50,634 nucleotides of DNA from Ignavibacteriales bacterium. Lineage in GTDB: Bacteria > Bacteroidota > Ignavibacteria > Ignavibacteriales > Ignavibacteriaceae. This document shows positions 9,414-19,850 of this stretch, one piece after another. The DNA lies in assembly GCA_020061995.1 (NCBI GenBank), contig JAGUXE010000307.1, positions 1 through 50,634 on the forward strand, read 5' to 3'. Both the position numbers and the translations under genes were made by a program. The notes beneath the pieces were generated by a model that was given only the letters and a program-made list of their open reading frames with translations, ran no database searches and was not told where the DNA came from. The number at the start of each line of letters is the position of its first letter. Position 1 is the first letter of the stretch.

Positions 9414-11312
9414 ATGTATAAACCAAAAATTCTAATCGTTGAAGATGAAGCAATCGTAGCTTTTGATATAAGAAAAAATCTTGAATCAAAAGACTATGAT
9501 ATTATTGCGGCTGCTCAATCAGGGGAGGAAGCGGTTGAAGCAGCACAGCTATTTAGCCCCGATATTGTATTAATGGATATTATGCTAAAAGGGAAAATGG
9601 ATGGAATAGAAGCCGCTTCAATTATCAAAAGGAATCTGAATATTCCGGTTATATTTTTAACCGCATCAAATGATCAGTCAACCGTACAGCGTGCAAAACT
9701 GTCTATTCCATACGGTTATGTCTCCAAACCTATAGTTTATCGAGAACTATTTACCAATATCGAAATCACCCTTTACCGCAGTCAAATTGAAAAGCAGATA
9801 AAAGAAAAAGATTTATGGATTTGTGCAACTGTACAAAGTCTCGAAGAAGCTATTATTACAGTTGACAGTAAAAACATTATTCGTTTCATGAATAACAGGT
9901 CTGAAGAAATTTTATCTTCTTCTTTGGTCGATTGCGTAGGTAAACACATTGATGAAGTTTATCAGACTCAAGCTGACTATTCAAACGAATGGCTTATCAA
10001 TGCAATTAAAGATTTTCCGAAGAATAAAGAAGAACTATTAAAATCGAAGTTGTTGCAATCCAAAACTCAAGGTCTTATACCAATAGAAGAAATAAAATCA
10101 GTAGTTACAGATGAGAAAGGAAATATCCTCGGTATAACAATAATATTTAAAGATCTTTCAGAAAAAAGGAAAGCCGAATTAACAGCTCAAACAGCAAGCA
10201 ATTTTTATATCACTTTACTGGAGGAATTTCCCGCCCTTATTTGGCGGGCTAATGAAGATGGCTATTTTAACTACTTCAATAAAACATGGTTGAACTATAC
10301 CGGAAAAGCAATTGAGGACGAAATTTACAAAGGCTGGTATAGTCACTTATACGTCGATGATAAGCAAAAGTTTGATGATTCATTTACTGAATCTTTCCAC
10401 AGAAAAGAACAATTTGTTATTGAGTTCCGATTAAAAAATCATAGTGGAAACTTCAGATGGATGTATTGTGTTGGTAATCCGTTCTATAATTTGAAAAATG
10501 AGTTTACCGGTTTTATCGGTGTTTGTGTGGATATTACCGAAAGAAAAGAGATTGAAGAACAATTATTAAAAGCTAAACAATCGGCTGAAGCTGCTGATAA
10601 AGCGAAGAGTTATTTTATTTCTAATATGAGCCATGAAGTAAGAACACCTCTAAACGGAATAATCGGGTTATCCGATCTGCTTGCTGAAACCGAATTGAAT
10701 ACTGAACAAAAATTACTCTGCAATATGCTTAAGCAATCTTCAAATGTTTTGATGAGTTTATTGAATAATCTTCTTGATGTATCTAGAATGGAATTTGGCA
10801 AAGAAAAAGTTATTAATCGTCCCTTTAATATTGTTCAGGCAATAGAGGAAATTATAGATCCTTTTATCATTCAAGCCTCATCAAAAAAATTATTTATTGA
10901 AAAAGAACTTAAAGAAATATCTTATAAAAAATTGATTGGTGATAAAGCTAAGGTACAGCAGATTCTCAGTAATTTACTGAATAATGCGTTTAAGTTTACC
11001 GAATTCGGAACGATAAAGCTGAAGGCTTATCCTGAAAATGGAAGTCCCTCTCAAAAGGATTGCTCTAAAGTTGTTTATCATTTTATTGTTTCTGATACCG
11101 GAATTGGAATACCCGAAGAAGATCACGAAAGAATTTTTGACAGCTTTATACAGGTTGATCCAACAAGTACACGGAAATATTCCGGAACCGGATTAGGGCT
11201 TGCTATTGTTAAACGATTAGTCGGTTTATTAGACGGAGAGATAACCGTTAAAAGTAAAGTAAGTATCGGAAGCGAGTTTCATGTTACCCTTCCTTTTGAA
11301 ATTCATAATTAA
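9414..11312 (+). CDS. Receiver-PAS-PAS hybrid histidine kinase
   Basis: A 632-aa soluble kinase with no membrane segment. An N-terminal receiver (about 4-120, phosphoacceptor D55 in VLMDIMLKGKMDG) is followed by PAS 1 (about 135-255), PAS 2 of the PAS_3 type (about 263-380), a short coiled coil, HisKA with H407 in NMSHEVRTPLNG, and HATPase with N box NLLNNAFKF, G1 DTGIGIP and G2 GTGLGLAI. The input receiver suggests that another kinase controls it, making it an intermediate in a relay. It starts 28 bp after cheB, so read-through from the chemotaxis operon is likely. There is no C-terminal receiver; the single-receiver protein 18 bp downstream is the obvious candidate partner. Confidence 0.92.
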   Translation: MYKPKILIVEDEAIVAFDIRKNLESKDYDIIAAAQSGEEAVEAAQLFSPDIVLMDIMLKGKMDGIEAASIIKRNLNIPVIFLTASNDQSTVQRAKLSIPYGYVSKPIVYRELFTNIEITLYRSQIEKQIKEKDLWICATVQSLEEAIITVDSKNIIRFMNNRSEEILSSSLVDCVGKHIDEVYQTQADYSNEWLINAIKDFPKNKEELLKSKLLQSKTQGLIPIEEIKSVVTDEKGNILGITIIFKDLSEKRKAELTAQTASNFYITLLEEFPALIWRANEDGYFNYFNKTWLNYTGKAIEDEIYKGWYSHLYVDDKQKFDDSFTESFHRKEQFVIEFRLKNHSGNFRWMYCVGNPFYNLKNEFTGFIGVCVDITERKEIEEQLLKAKQSAEAADKAKSYFISNMSHEVRTPLNGIIGLSDLLAETELNTEQKLLCNMLKQSSNVLMSLLNNLLDVSRMEFGKEKVINRPFNIVQAIEEIIDPFIIQASSKKLFIEKELKEISYKKLIGDKAKVQQILSNLLNNAFKFTEFGTIKLKAYPENGSPSQKDCSKVVYHFIVSDTGIGIPEEDHERIFDSFIQVDPTSTRKYSGTGLGLAIVKRLVGLLDGEITVKSKVSIGSEFHVTLPFEIHN

Positions 11313-11330
11313 CCAAGATTCGAGGAAAAA

Positions 11331-11732
11331 ATGAAAATATTAATTGTTGAAGATGACTTAACCAGCCGATTTGTGTTGCAAAAAATGTTAACTCCGTATG
11401 GTGAATGTGATTCGGTTGTTAATGGAAGAGAAGCCGTAGAAGCTTTTAATCTAGCATTAGAAGCAAAAGTTCCGTACGATTTAATTTGCTTAGACATTAT
11501 GATGCACGAAATGGATGGAAGAACGGCTTTACGGCTTATTCGTCAATCTGAAAAAGATTCCGGCATTCACCCCAAAAACGAAGTTAAAATTGTAATGATG
11601 ACTGCTCTCGATTCTCCCGATGAAGTTATTGATGCTTATTACAGAGGTGCATGTACTCATTACTTAGTTAAACCGATAGAAAAACAAAAACTATTGAATG
11701 TGCTTGAAGAACTTGAATTAATCAAAAAATAA
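11331..11732 (+). CDS. Single-domain CheY-like response regulator
   Basis: A 133-aa stand-alone receiver with no output domain. Acidic pair E7/D8/D9, phosphoacceptor D55 in CLDIMMHEMDG, the MMTA switch threonine segment and the LVKPI lysine are all present. A GAGGA Shine-Dalgarno lies upstream. It follows the kinase at 9414 by 18 bp. Two roles are plausible: phosphate shuttle for the adjacent kinases, or the CheY of this chemotaxis cluster, since no other CheY is seen in the window. Motor-binding features cannot be judged by eye. Confidence 0.92.
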   Translation: MKILIVEDDLTSRFVLQKMLTPYGECDSVVNGREAVEAFNLALEAKVPYDLICLDIMMHEMDGRTALRLIRQSEKDSGIHPKNEVKIVMMTALDSPDEVIDAYYRGACTHYLVKPIEKQKLLNVLEELELIKK

Positions 11733-11771
11733 TGTTAGTATTTATTTATACGATAACCTTTGGATATTATT

Positions 11772-13286
11772 ATGAATAACGGAGAATTAGAAAAAAAAAG
11801 TAGAATTTTAATTGTGGAAGATTCTGCAATTGTTGCTCTCGAACTAAAGCAATTTCTCCTTCATTTACATTATGAAGTTGTTGATATCTGTGATTCTGCT
11901 GAAGAAGCTGTTAAGTCTGCCGCTGAAAATGAAATAGATTTGACTCTAATGGATATTAAGTTAAAAGGAGAAATGGATGGAATTGAAGCAGCACAACTAC
12001 TAATCGAGCAATACGAAATCCCGGTAGTATTTCTTACAGCTCACTCCGATGAACAAACTTTAAATAGAGCTAAACTTACCAAACCCAACGGCTATATTAT
12101 TAAACCATTCGTTTATGAAGATATTAAAACCACTATCGAAATTGCGTTATATAAAAGTATTGCAGATAGAAAAACGAGGGAGTCAGAATATTTATTTAGA
12201 GCATTAGTTGAAAATTCTCAAGACGGTATTTTCATTGTGCAAGATTTTATGATAGTCTATTCTAACGATTCATTTGCCAATTTATTTGGTTATACTTTAG
12301 ATGGAGTAATAGGTAAAAGCTTTATAGATTTTGTTTCTCACGATGAGAGAGAACGCGTTTGTGAAAATTATAGAAATCGTATTAACGGCTTATATGTGCA
12401 GAAAGAATATGAGATTAAAGGATTACATAAAAATAAAAAGATTGAGTTAATCGTTAATCTCTCAGCCGGAGTTATAATTTATAAAAATGCACCGGCGATT
12501 ATGGGTACAGTAAAAGATATAACTACCAAGAAGAGAGCCGAACGTGCTTTGCTCGAGGCTAAAGATTTATTGGAACAATCTGATAAGCTTAAAACAGAAT
12601 TCCTCGGACAAATATCACATGAAATTCGAACCCCTATTAATAACATTCTTGGCTTTTCGTATCTGATTCGTGAAGAATTAGGGGATCATACGAACGATAA
12701 CATCAAAAATTGTTTTAATATAATGGATACCGCAGGTAGAAGATTAGTTAGAACAGTTGACCAAATTATTCAGATGGCACAACTGCAAACCGGTGATCAA
12801 GAATTTTTTCCGGAAATTATTGATCTTGATAAAGATATTCTCGAAGACCTTGTACTTGAATATTTTCAAAAAGCTAAACATAAAAATCTTAGCTTTAAAT
12901 ATCTTAACTTGGCAACCAACCCTATGGTTAATGCCGATAAATTTATGCTTAATCAGATCATGACTAATCTTATTGATAACGCTATTAAGTATACCGATGA
13001 AGGATCGGTCGAAATATCAATTAAAAATAATTCGGATGCGAAAATTCATTTTGAAATCAGAGATACCGGAATTGGTATTTCGAAAGAATATTTAGAAAAT
13101 ATTTTTATCCCCTTTTCTCAAGAGGATACCGGATACAGCAGAAGTTATGAAGGGAATGGGCTTGGAATGGCACTTTGTAAAAGTTATGCCAATATCAATA
13201 ATATTGAAATAATTATAAGTAGTGAAAAAGGGAAAGGCTCCTCTTTTCAACTTGTTTTTAATTCGGTATCCGAATTTAAATATTAG
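11772..13286 (+). CDS. Receiver-PAS hybrid histidine kinase
   Basis: A 504-aa soluble kinase. An in-frame TTG at 11760 would add four residues, but the ATG at 11772 is preferred. Numbering from that ATG: receiver about 9-125 (phosphoacceptor D61 in TLMDIKLKGEMDG), PAS about 140-255, HisKA with H283 in QISHEIRTPINN, HATPase with N box NLIDNAIKYT, G1 DTGIGIS and G2 GNGLGMAL. Its C-terminal part, including the EDTGYSRSYEG segment, closely resembles that of the giant kinase at 28382, so the two are probably paralogues. It lacks an attached output receiver. It lies 39 bp after the single-domain receiver in the same direction. Confidence 0.92.
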   Translation: MNNGELEKKSRILIVEDSAIVALELKQFLLHLHYEVVDICDSAEEAVKSAAENEIDLTLMDIKLKGEMDGIEAAQLLIEQYEIPVVFLTAHSDEQTLNRAKLTKPNGYIIKPFVYEDIKTTIEIALYKSIADRKTRESEYLFRALVENSQDGIFIVQDFMIVYSNDSFANLFGYTLDGVIGKSFIDFVSHDERERVCENYRNRINGLYVQKEYEIKGLHKNKKIELIVNLSAGVIIYKNAPAIMGTVKDITTKKRAERALLEAKDLLEQSDKLKTEFLGQISHEIRTPINNILGFSYLIREELGDHTNDNIKNCFNIMDTAGRRLVRTVDQIIQMAQLQTGDQEFFPEIIDLDKDILEDLVLEYFQKAKHKNLSFKYLNLATNPMVNADKFMLNQIMTNLIDNAIKYTDEGSVEISIKNNSDAKIHFEIRDTGIGISKEYLENIFIPFSQEDTGYSRSYEGNGLGMALCKSYANINNIEIIISSEKGKGSSFQLVFNSVSEFKY

Positions 13287-13329
13287 AATTTTTAACATAA
13301 TTTATGGATGAAACAAATAGAATATTATT

Positions 13330-15219
13330 ATGAATACGATAGATGACAATATAGCTAATGTAAAAGAGAAATCGCTGTTTGAATCGGTTTGGGAAGAATC
13401 GTTTGATGGAATGCGGCTTATAGATGAAAAAGGTATAATTATTCTCGTTAATAATGCTTTTTGTAAGTTGGTATCATTAAGCAAGTCCCAATTAATCGGA
13501 AAAGATCTATCTATAATTTATTCCGCCGATTCACAAAACTCTATATTAGCACATGCAATAGAGAGAGTAAAAACGGGGAGTGTCAGCAGAAAAATTGAGA
13601 GAGAATTAACTTTATGGAATGAAAAAAAGGTTTGGTTCGAACTTTCAAATTCTGAAATTATTAATGAAGATGGCTCTAAATACATTCTTAGCATTTTCCG
13701 TGATATTTCTAAACAGAAAATTGCACAAGAAGAATTAATTGAAAGTGAAAAAAGATTTCGCAAAATTTTCACGGAATCAACCGATCCAGTCTTATTGTTA
13801 GGTGAGAATGGAATAATCGACTGCAACAGCGCTACGTTGAATATTTTAGGTTATGAACACAAATCTGAAATCCTTTATAAGCAGCCAATCGAATTTTCCC
13901 CGGAATATCAATCCGACGGAAAACTCTCTTCGCAAAAAGCGAAAGATGCGATTGAATTAGCTTATGCTAAAGGGTACTATCAGTTTGAATGGATTCATAC
14001 AAAAAAAGACGGAACTGATTTTCCGGTTGAGGTTATGTTAACACCAATTTTGGTTAGCGGCGAAAATATATTACACATTGTCTGGCGGGATATTCTAAAA
14101 CGCAAAATCATAGAAGAAGAATTAAAGTTTAGCGAAAAACGATTTCGTGAATTATTTGAGCAGTCAGTAGATATTGTTTGCACTTTCAGTTTTGATGGGG
14201 TTTTTAAATCAGTTAGTCCTTCCGTCGAGGCTGTCCTGGGTTATTCACCCGATGAGTTAATAGGTACAAGTTTAAACTCAATTATGCAAGAGGATTCTTA
14301 CAAAATCACTGAACAAGAGAGAGATAGGAAACTAAAACACCCTTCTGAAATTTCAGTTTATGAAATTGAATTATTCACAAAGGATGGCGGAACTAAAGTA
14401 GTTGAAGTAAAAAGTAAGCTTCTGCTCGACAACGGAAAACCATACGAAATTTTAGCCTTTGCGCACGATATAACGGAGAGAAAACGGATAGAAGATAACC
14501 TAAGAATTGTAAGCACCGCTCTTCAAGAATCTAATGCTGCTAAAGACAAATTCCTTTCTATTCTTTCACATGATTTGAAAAGTCCGTTTAATGGCTTTCT
14601 CGGAATTTCAAATATTATTGCGAATGAGATAGATACTATTACACAAGATGAACTAAAGTTTATGGGGGTTGAACTTCACAAATCTCTAATTGCTCAATAC
14701 AAACTCCTTGAGGATTTGCTGGAATGGTCACGCCTTCAATCGGGAAGAATTAATTTCAAACCAAAGTCATTAAATGTGAAACAAGAACTCACTGAAATTG
14801 TCAATCGTTTCTCATCAAATATTTTGACCAAAAAAATTAATGTTTCAATTGAAGTTGATGAGCAAATCTCCTTTTTCGCAGACAAGCATCTTTTTAACAC
14901 TCTTTTCCGAAATCTCTTCTCTAATGCTTTAAAGTTTTCTAATAACGGTGGAAAAATTGTTCTGAATGCTTCTTCTGATGAACATTTCCTGACTTTATCA
15001 ATTCACGATAATGGTGTAGGGATTGAATCCGGAAGCATTCCTAACCTATTCAAATTGGACTCCAATACCTCAACACTTGGTACTGAAGGAGAAAAAGGAA
15101 CCGGACTCGGATTGATACTATGTAAAGAAATAATGGACAAACATAATGGGAAAATAGAAGTTGAATCGGTTCTAAATGAAGGAACAACTTTTTACACACG
15201 TTTTCCCTTATCGGAATGA
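13330..15219 (+). CDS. Triple-PAS sensor histidine kinase
   Basis: A 629-aa soluble sensor kinase: PAS 1 about 15-130, PAS 2 about 140-262, PAS 3 about 268-388, HisKA with H414 in ILSHDLKSPFNG, and HATPase with N box NLFSNALKFS, G1 DNGVGIE and G2 GTGLGLIL. The HDLKSP form of the phospho-acceptor box and the ending with LCKEIMDKHNGK are shared with the CHASE kinase at 21666, indicating a common origin of the kinase cores. A nine-codon open frame (13304-13333) ends in the ATGA overlapping this start, which may allow coupling from the previous gene. The signal is unknown; PAS domains often bind flavin, haem or small metabolites, but no cofactor ligand can be identified by eye. Confidence 0.91.
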   Translation: MNTIDDNIANVKEKSLFESVWEESFDGMRLIDEKGIIILVNNAFCKLVSLSKSQLIGKDLSIIYSADSQNSILAHAIERVKTGSVSRKIERELTLWNEKKVWFELSNSEIINEDGSKYILSIFRDISKQKIAQEELIESEKRFRKIFTESTDPVLLLGENGIIDCNSATLNILGYEHKSEILYKQPIEFSPEYQSDGKLSSQKAKDAIELAYAKGYYQFEWIHTKKDGTDFPVEVMLTPILVSGENILHIVWRDILKRKIIEEELKFSEKRFRELFEQSVDIVCTFSFDGVFKSVSPSVEAVLGYSPDELIGTSLNSIMQEDSYKITEQERDRKLKHPSEISVYEIELFTKDGGTKVVEVKSKLLLDNGKPYEILAFAHDITERKRIEDNLRIVSTALQESNAAKDKFLSILSHDLKSPFNGFLGISNIIANEIDTITQDELKFMGVELHKSLIAQYKLLEDLLEWSRLQSGRINFKPKSLNVKQELTEIVNRFSSNILTKKINVSIEVDEQISFFADKHLFNTLFRNLFSNALKFSNNGGKIVLNASSDEHFLTLSIHDNGVGIESGSIPNLFKLDSNTSTLGTEGEKGTGLGLILCKEIMDKHNGKIEVESVLNEGTTFYTRFPLSE

Positions 15220-15245
15220 ATAATTCTTATTAAATGGTGATTATT

Positions 15246-18200
15246 ATGAAAATTCTATTAATTGAAGATAACAAACATGATGTTTTTCTCTTCAAGAATG
15301 AACTCGATATAAACTTCATCTCATACGATATGAAAGTTGCAGCTTCAAAGGAAGAAGTATTATCGTTATTGAATGAAGGGGTATTTGATATTATTATTTC
15401 CGATTTCGCTCTCCCCGGTTTTAACGGATTAGAAGCACTCCAAATAGTTAAATCAAAACAGCCATCCGTCCCATTTATAATACTCACCGGAAGTGTAAAT
15501 GAAGAAACTGCTGTTGCCTGTATTAAAGAAGGAGCAGATGATTATATCCTTAAACAACATATAAAAAGAATTGTTCCTACTATTAATTCGCTTATTAAAA
15601 AATATGAACAGTTTAGGGTAAAACTGAAAAGCGATGAAAGGTTGAAAACTTTTATCTCAAATGTACCGGATACAATTATAATTCTTGATCTGGATTATCA
15701 AATTACATTTGTTAATAAACTTGAAGATGAAAAGGATGCTTCAACTGTTTTGGGTAAATCGATTTTGGAAATCACCAACCCTGAATTTCATCAAAGTGTG
15801 CTAGAATCACTTAAAATAGTTGAAGAAAACGGAAAAACAGGCTGCTTCGAAACATCACAAACTATTAATGGTATTAATCATTATTATTCAAATCGTGCAG
15901 CCCCCATTTTTGAAAACGATAAAATAGTAAACATCATAATTATTTCGACTGATGAAACCCACCTTCGTCATGCAATTACAAGTTCTACCAAAGCATCAAA
16001 AAAATTTCAAATGCTTTTCAACGGAATGCCCGAAGGTGTTGTGCTGCATGATTTACTCTTTGATGATTCCGGAAAACCGATCGACTACATAATTACTGAT
16101 GTTAATCCTCAATACGAAAAAATATTAAATATAAAAAAAGATGACATCTTGTTTAAAAAAGCTACTGAAATATACAGAGTAGCTGAAGCTCCGTATCTAA
16201 AAGAATATGCAGATGTCGCAATAACAGGTAAACCTTCTCACTTTGAAGTTTATTTCCCGCCACTTGATAAACATTTTGCAATATCGGTTTCAACTTATGA
16301 GAAAGGGAAGTTTGCAACAATTTTTACAGAAATAACAGATCGCATAAAAACACAACAAGAATTGTCTGAAAGCAGAAGAATGTTATTTACTCTTATGAGT
16401 AACCTTCCGGGAATTGCTTATCGATGTAAAAATGATTCAAATTGGACTATGGAATTTATTAGTCAGGGTTGTTTTGATTTAACCGGTTATGACGCCGCTG
16501 ATTTTTTTTACAATCAGGAGCTTTCTTACAATGATATAATTTTTCCCGAGGATAAAGACCGTGTTTGGGAATCTATTCAAGATGCTTTAGAAATGCATTC
16601 TCATTTTAAATTGACTTATAGAATTATACATGCCGATAACTCCATTAAATGGGTCTGGGAACAGGGACGCGGAGTGTATGATTCAAACGATAACCTAATA
16701 GCGCTTGAAGGCTTTATTATTGATGTCTCCGAAAAAATCAAAGCGGAAAATGAGTTAATTGAATCTGAAAGGAAATACCGTGATTTAACAAATGTAATTT
16801 CGGATTTCGTTTATTCTGCATCAAAATCGGATGAGGGAAATTATAATATTGAATGGATTGGTGGAGCATTTGAAAAAATAACAGGCTACTCTGCGGAAGA
16901 AGTCATTAATAAAAATGATTGGACATCTTTTCTTCATCCCGATGATGCTTCTGAATTCCGATCTGCAATTGAGAACATTACTCCCTGTCAATCTAAAATA
17001 TTGGAATTCAGATTAATATCTAAATTGGGTGATATTAGGTGGATTAGACAAACAATTGTATGCGAATGCCTGATTGAATCTAATTCTTGTCAACGGATTT
17101 TTTCAGCCGCTGAAGATATCACTGAAAAGAAGGAGTTAATGTTTGAACTTAAACATGCTCTCGATAAAGCTGAAGAATCGAGTAAACTTAAATCCTCATT
17201 GCTTGCAAATCTTAGTCATGAATTCAGAACTCCTATGACAGGAATTTTAGGACTATCTGAAATTATTAAAGAATTGGAAGAGTCACCTCAAATTCTTGAG
17301 TATGTTGAAGGAATAATTACATCGAGTAACAGGCTGCTTGATACTCTCAATTCAGTACTTGAGCTTGCCGACCTTGAAGCTAATGCATCTGAAAACAAAC
17401 CGGAAATAGTTTTCATCAATCATGTAATAGAAGAGGTATATTCACGTTATGGCGAAAAAGCTATTAAGAGGGATTTGAGTTTTAAAATTTATCAAACCGA
17501 TGAGCCACAATTGGTTTTTGCAAATCGTTCCGAATTAGTGAAGCTTTTTTCAAAGATAGTTGATAATGCAATAAAGTTTACAGAACAGGGGAAAATAGAA
17601 ATCAGGATAAAAAAGCAAATTATTAAAGGAATTCAAAATGCAATTGTTGAAGTTGAAGATACAGGAATTGGAATAACTCCGGAAAATAGTTCAATCATTT
17701 TTGAAGAATTTAGACAAGCCAGTGAAGGGTTTAGCCGAAATTTTGAAGGGACCGGTTTGGGACTTTCAATCGCAAAAAAAATAATTGAAAAATTAAATGG
17801 GGAAATTAAATTAATAAGCATTCCGGGGAAAGGATCGACTTTTATAATTTTTATTCCTTGTTTAGCTAGTTCAGATTCAGTCCCCCTTCTTAATCCATCT
17901 GAAATAATTAAAACGGAAAAACAGAGTAGTATTTTGGAAAAAGTATCATTCAGTTCCAATGTCACGCAACCCTCAATACTCTGTGTGGAAGATAATTTTA
18001 TTAATGCTCAAGTAATAAAGCGTTATCTAAATGAAGATTATCTTGTTGATCATGCAAAGGACGCTCCATCATGTTTGGATAAAATAAAAGAAAATCGCTA
18101 CGATATTATCTTGATGGATATTAATCTTGGAAGAGGAATGAACGGAATTGAATTATCTAAAGAGATTAAAAAACACCCATCGTATCAACATATTCCGATT

Positions 18201-18335
18201 GTTGCAATAACCGGTTACGCCATGAGAGGTGACGAAGAAAAATTCAAAGCTGAAGGACTTGATTACTATCTTGCAAAACCATTCAGTAAAAGGGATGTCT
18301 TGAATTTATTGAAACAGATATTTTTTGCAAATTGA
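15246..18335 (+). CDS. Receiver-multi-PAS-kinase-receiver hybrid histidine kinase
   Basis: A 1029-aa soluble hybrid kinase from the ATG at 15246; an in-frame ATG at 15234 would add four residues, but GGTGA lies just before the second ATG. Domains: receiver about 1-120 (D53), PAS about 130-240, PAS-like about 253-365, PAS_3 about 378-500, PAS_3 about 510-628, HisKA with H658 in NLSHEFRTPMTG, HATPase with N box IVDNAIKFT, G1 DTGIGIT and G2 GTGLGLSI, and a C-terminal receiver about 910-1027 (D958 in LMDINLGRGMNG). With receivers at both ends it can receive phosphate and relay internally; a separate histidine phosphotransfer protein would be needed downstream and none is seen here. Confidence 0.92.
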   Translation: MKILLIEDNKHDVFLFKNELDINFISYDMKVAASKEEVLSLLNEGVFDIIISDFALPGFNGLEALQIVKSKQPSVPFIILTGSVNEETAVACIKEGADDYILKQHIKRIVPTINSLIKKYEQFRVKLKSDERLKTFISNVPDTIIILDLDYQITFVNKLEDEKDASTVLGKSILEITNPEFHQSVLESLKIVEENGKTGCFETSQTINGINHYYSNRAAPIFENDKIVNIIIISTDETHLRHAITSSTKASKKFQMLFNGMPEGVVLHDLLFDDSGKPIDYIITDVNPQYEKILNIKKDDILFKKATEIYRVAEAPYLKEYADVAITGKPSHFEVYFPPLDKHFAISVSTYEKGKFATIFTEITDRIKTQQELSESRRMLFTLMSNLPGIAYRCKNDSNWTMEFISQGCFDLTGYDAADFFYNQELSYNDIIFPEDKDRVWESIQDALEMHSHFKLTYRIIHADNSIKWVWEQGRGVYDSNDNLIALEGFIIDVSEKIKAENELIESERKYRDLTNVISDFVYSASKSDEGNYNIEWIGGAFEKITGYSAEEVINKNDWTSFLHPDDASEFRSAIENITPCQSKILEFRLISKLGDIRWIRQTIVCECLIESNSCQRIFSAAEDITEKKELMFELKHALDKAEESSKLKSSLLANLSHEFRTPMTGILGLSEIIKELEESPQILEYVEGIITSSNRLLDTLNSVLELADLEANASENKPEIVFINHVIEEVYSRYGEKAIKRDLSFKIYQTDEPQLVFANRSELVKLFSKIVDNAIKFTEQGKIEIRIKKQIIKGIQNAIVEVEDTGIGITPENSSIIFEEFRQASEGFSRNFEGTGLGLSIAKKIIEKLNGEIKLISIPGKGSTFIIFIPCLASSDSVPLLNPSEIIKTEKQSSILEKVSFSSNVTQPSILCVEDNFINAQVIKRYLNEDYLVDHAKDAPSCLDKIKENRYDIILMDINLGRGMNGIELSKEIKKHPSYQHIPIVAITGYAMRGDEEKFKAEGLDYYLAKPFSKRDVLNLLKQIFFAN

Positions 18336-18374
18336 GAAGTTGAAATGTAAAAAAGGGAATAACGGGCAACATAA

Positions 18375-19817
18375 ATGAAAAATAATTCTGATCTGTCAAC
18401 TTCAAATAATCTTTCGGCAGAAGCTTATATTAAGTTGTTTGAAAATTCATTCGATGCAATTTTAGTTGCTGATAACTCAGCTAACTATGTTGAAATGAAT
18501 AGAGCAGCCTGTAAATTATTTGGCTATAGTAAAGATGAGTTTTTGACGAAATCTGTAAAAGATATTTCTCCTGAAAAATCTGCTGAAGAAACTAAGAGAT
18601 TATGGGAATTATTTCTTTCGCAAAAAGAAATGGAAGGGGAATTTGAAATTGTTACTAAAGCGGGTGAAATCCGAAATACTCATTTTAGAGCTGTGACAAA
18701 TTTTATCCCCGGTTATCATTTGTCTGCTTTGAGAGATATAACAGAAAAAAAGAATGCAGAAATTAAATTCAAGCAAAGCGAAGAACTATTACGTGACAGT
18801 GAAAGAAAACATAGGCAGTTATTTGAAACTATGGCTCATGGAGTTGTTTATACAAATTGCGAAGGCGTAGTTCTATCTGCAAATCAGGCGGCGCTAAAAA
18901 TACTTGGACTGACAGAATCAGAGTTTATTGGAATAACAGGTTACGATCCCATATGGGGAATTATCAAAGAGGATGGCTCCCCAATAACATCAGAAGAATA
19001 TCCAATCAATGTAGCTTGCAAAACGAGTGAAAAAGTGCATGATATAGTATTAGGATTTCAGAATCCTCAAAATAAAAAGAATAAATGGATTAAGGTAAAT
19101 TCAATTCCTCAATTTAATAACGGAGAAACTACTCCTTCTCAAATAGATACTACATTTGAAGATATCTCTGAACAAAAAGCCGCACAAGATAAAATAAAAA
19201 ACTCGTTAGTTGAAAAAGAAACCCTCTTAAAAGAAATTCATCATCGTGTAAAAAATAATCTCCAAATAATATCAAGTCTTTTGAATCTTCAAAGCGGTTA
19301 TTTAAAAGATTCAGAAACCATTGAAATATTGCGGGAAAGTCAAAATCGTGTTCGTTCAATGGCATTGATTCATGAAAGGCTTTATCGTTCAGAAGACTTT
19401 TCAAGTGTTGACTTTAACAAATTCCTTGTTGACCTGACCAATATTTTGCATAGTTCATATTACAATACAGCAAGATCAGTTTCCTTAAATCTTAACCTCG
19501 AACAGATTTATTTGTCGATCGATATTGCTATACCACTCGGACTTTTAATTAATGAAATAGTTTCAAATTCTTTTAAACATGCATTTGTTGATAAAAAGGA
19601 TGGAAAAATTGAGATAGAAATGTTGAGAAAAGAGAAACAAATTTTCCTCTCCATAAAAGATAATGGGATTGGTATTCCGGAAAAGTTTAATACTCAAGAA
19701 TCTGAAACTCTTGGGTTCAAATTAATTCATTCTCTTGTTTCTCAAATTGATGCCAAAATGGAAATAAAAAAGAATAATGGAACAGAAGTAGTTATATCAT
19801 TTAGCTTGATTAAATAA
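18375..19817 (+). CDS. PAS-PAS histidine kinase of the HisKA_2 type
   Basis: A 480-aa soluble kinase. PAS 1 about 15-125, PAS 2 about 143-268, then the HisKA_2 dimerisation domain with the diagnostic EIHHRVKNNLQIISSLL (H289/H290 pair) and a short HATPase (about 375-480; LINEIVSNSFKHA, DNGIGIPE, GFKLI). HisKA_2 kinases usually signal to receivers of the ANTAR or CheY-like type rather than to classical OmpR regulators. The kinase core is closely similar to that of the next gene (19851), pointing to duplication with replacement of the sensor half. The gap to that gene is 33 bp. Confidence 0.91.
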   Translation: MKNNSDLSTSNNLSAEAYIKLFENSFDAILVADNSANYVEMNRAACKLFGYSKDEFLTKSVKDISPEKSAEETKRLWELFLSQKEMEGEFEIVTKAGEIRNTHFRAVTNFIPGYHLSALRDITEKKNAEIKFKQSEELLRDSERKHRQLFETMAHGVVYTNCEGVVLSANQAALKILGLTESEFIGITGYDPIWGIIKEDGSPITSEEYPINVACKTSEKVHDIVLGFQNPQNKKNKWIKVNSIPQFNNGETTPSQIDTTFEDISEQKAAQDKIKNSLVEKETLLKEIHHRVKNNLQIISSLLNLQSGYLKDSETIEILRESQNRVRSMALIHERLYRSEDFSSVDFNKFLVDLTNILHSSYYNTARSVSLNLNLEQIYLSIDIAIPLGLLINEIVSNSFKHAFVDKKDGKIEIEMLRKEKQIFLSIKDNGIGIPEKFNTQESETLGFKLIHSLVSQIDAKMEIKKNNGTEVVISFSLIK

Positions 19818-19850
19818 GCACAATACAATTTTGTTTTTAGAGGTAACTCA

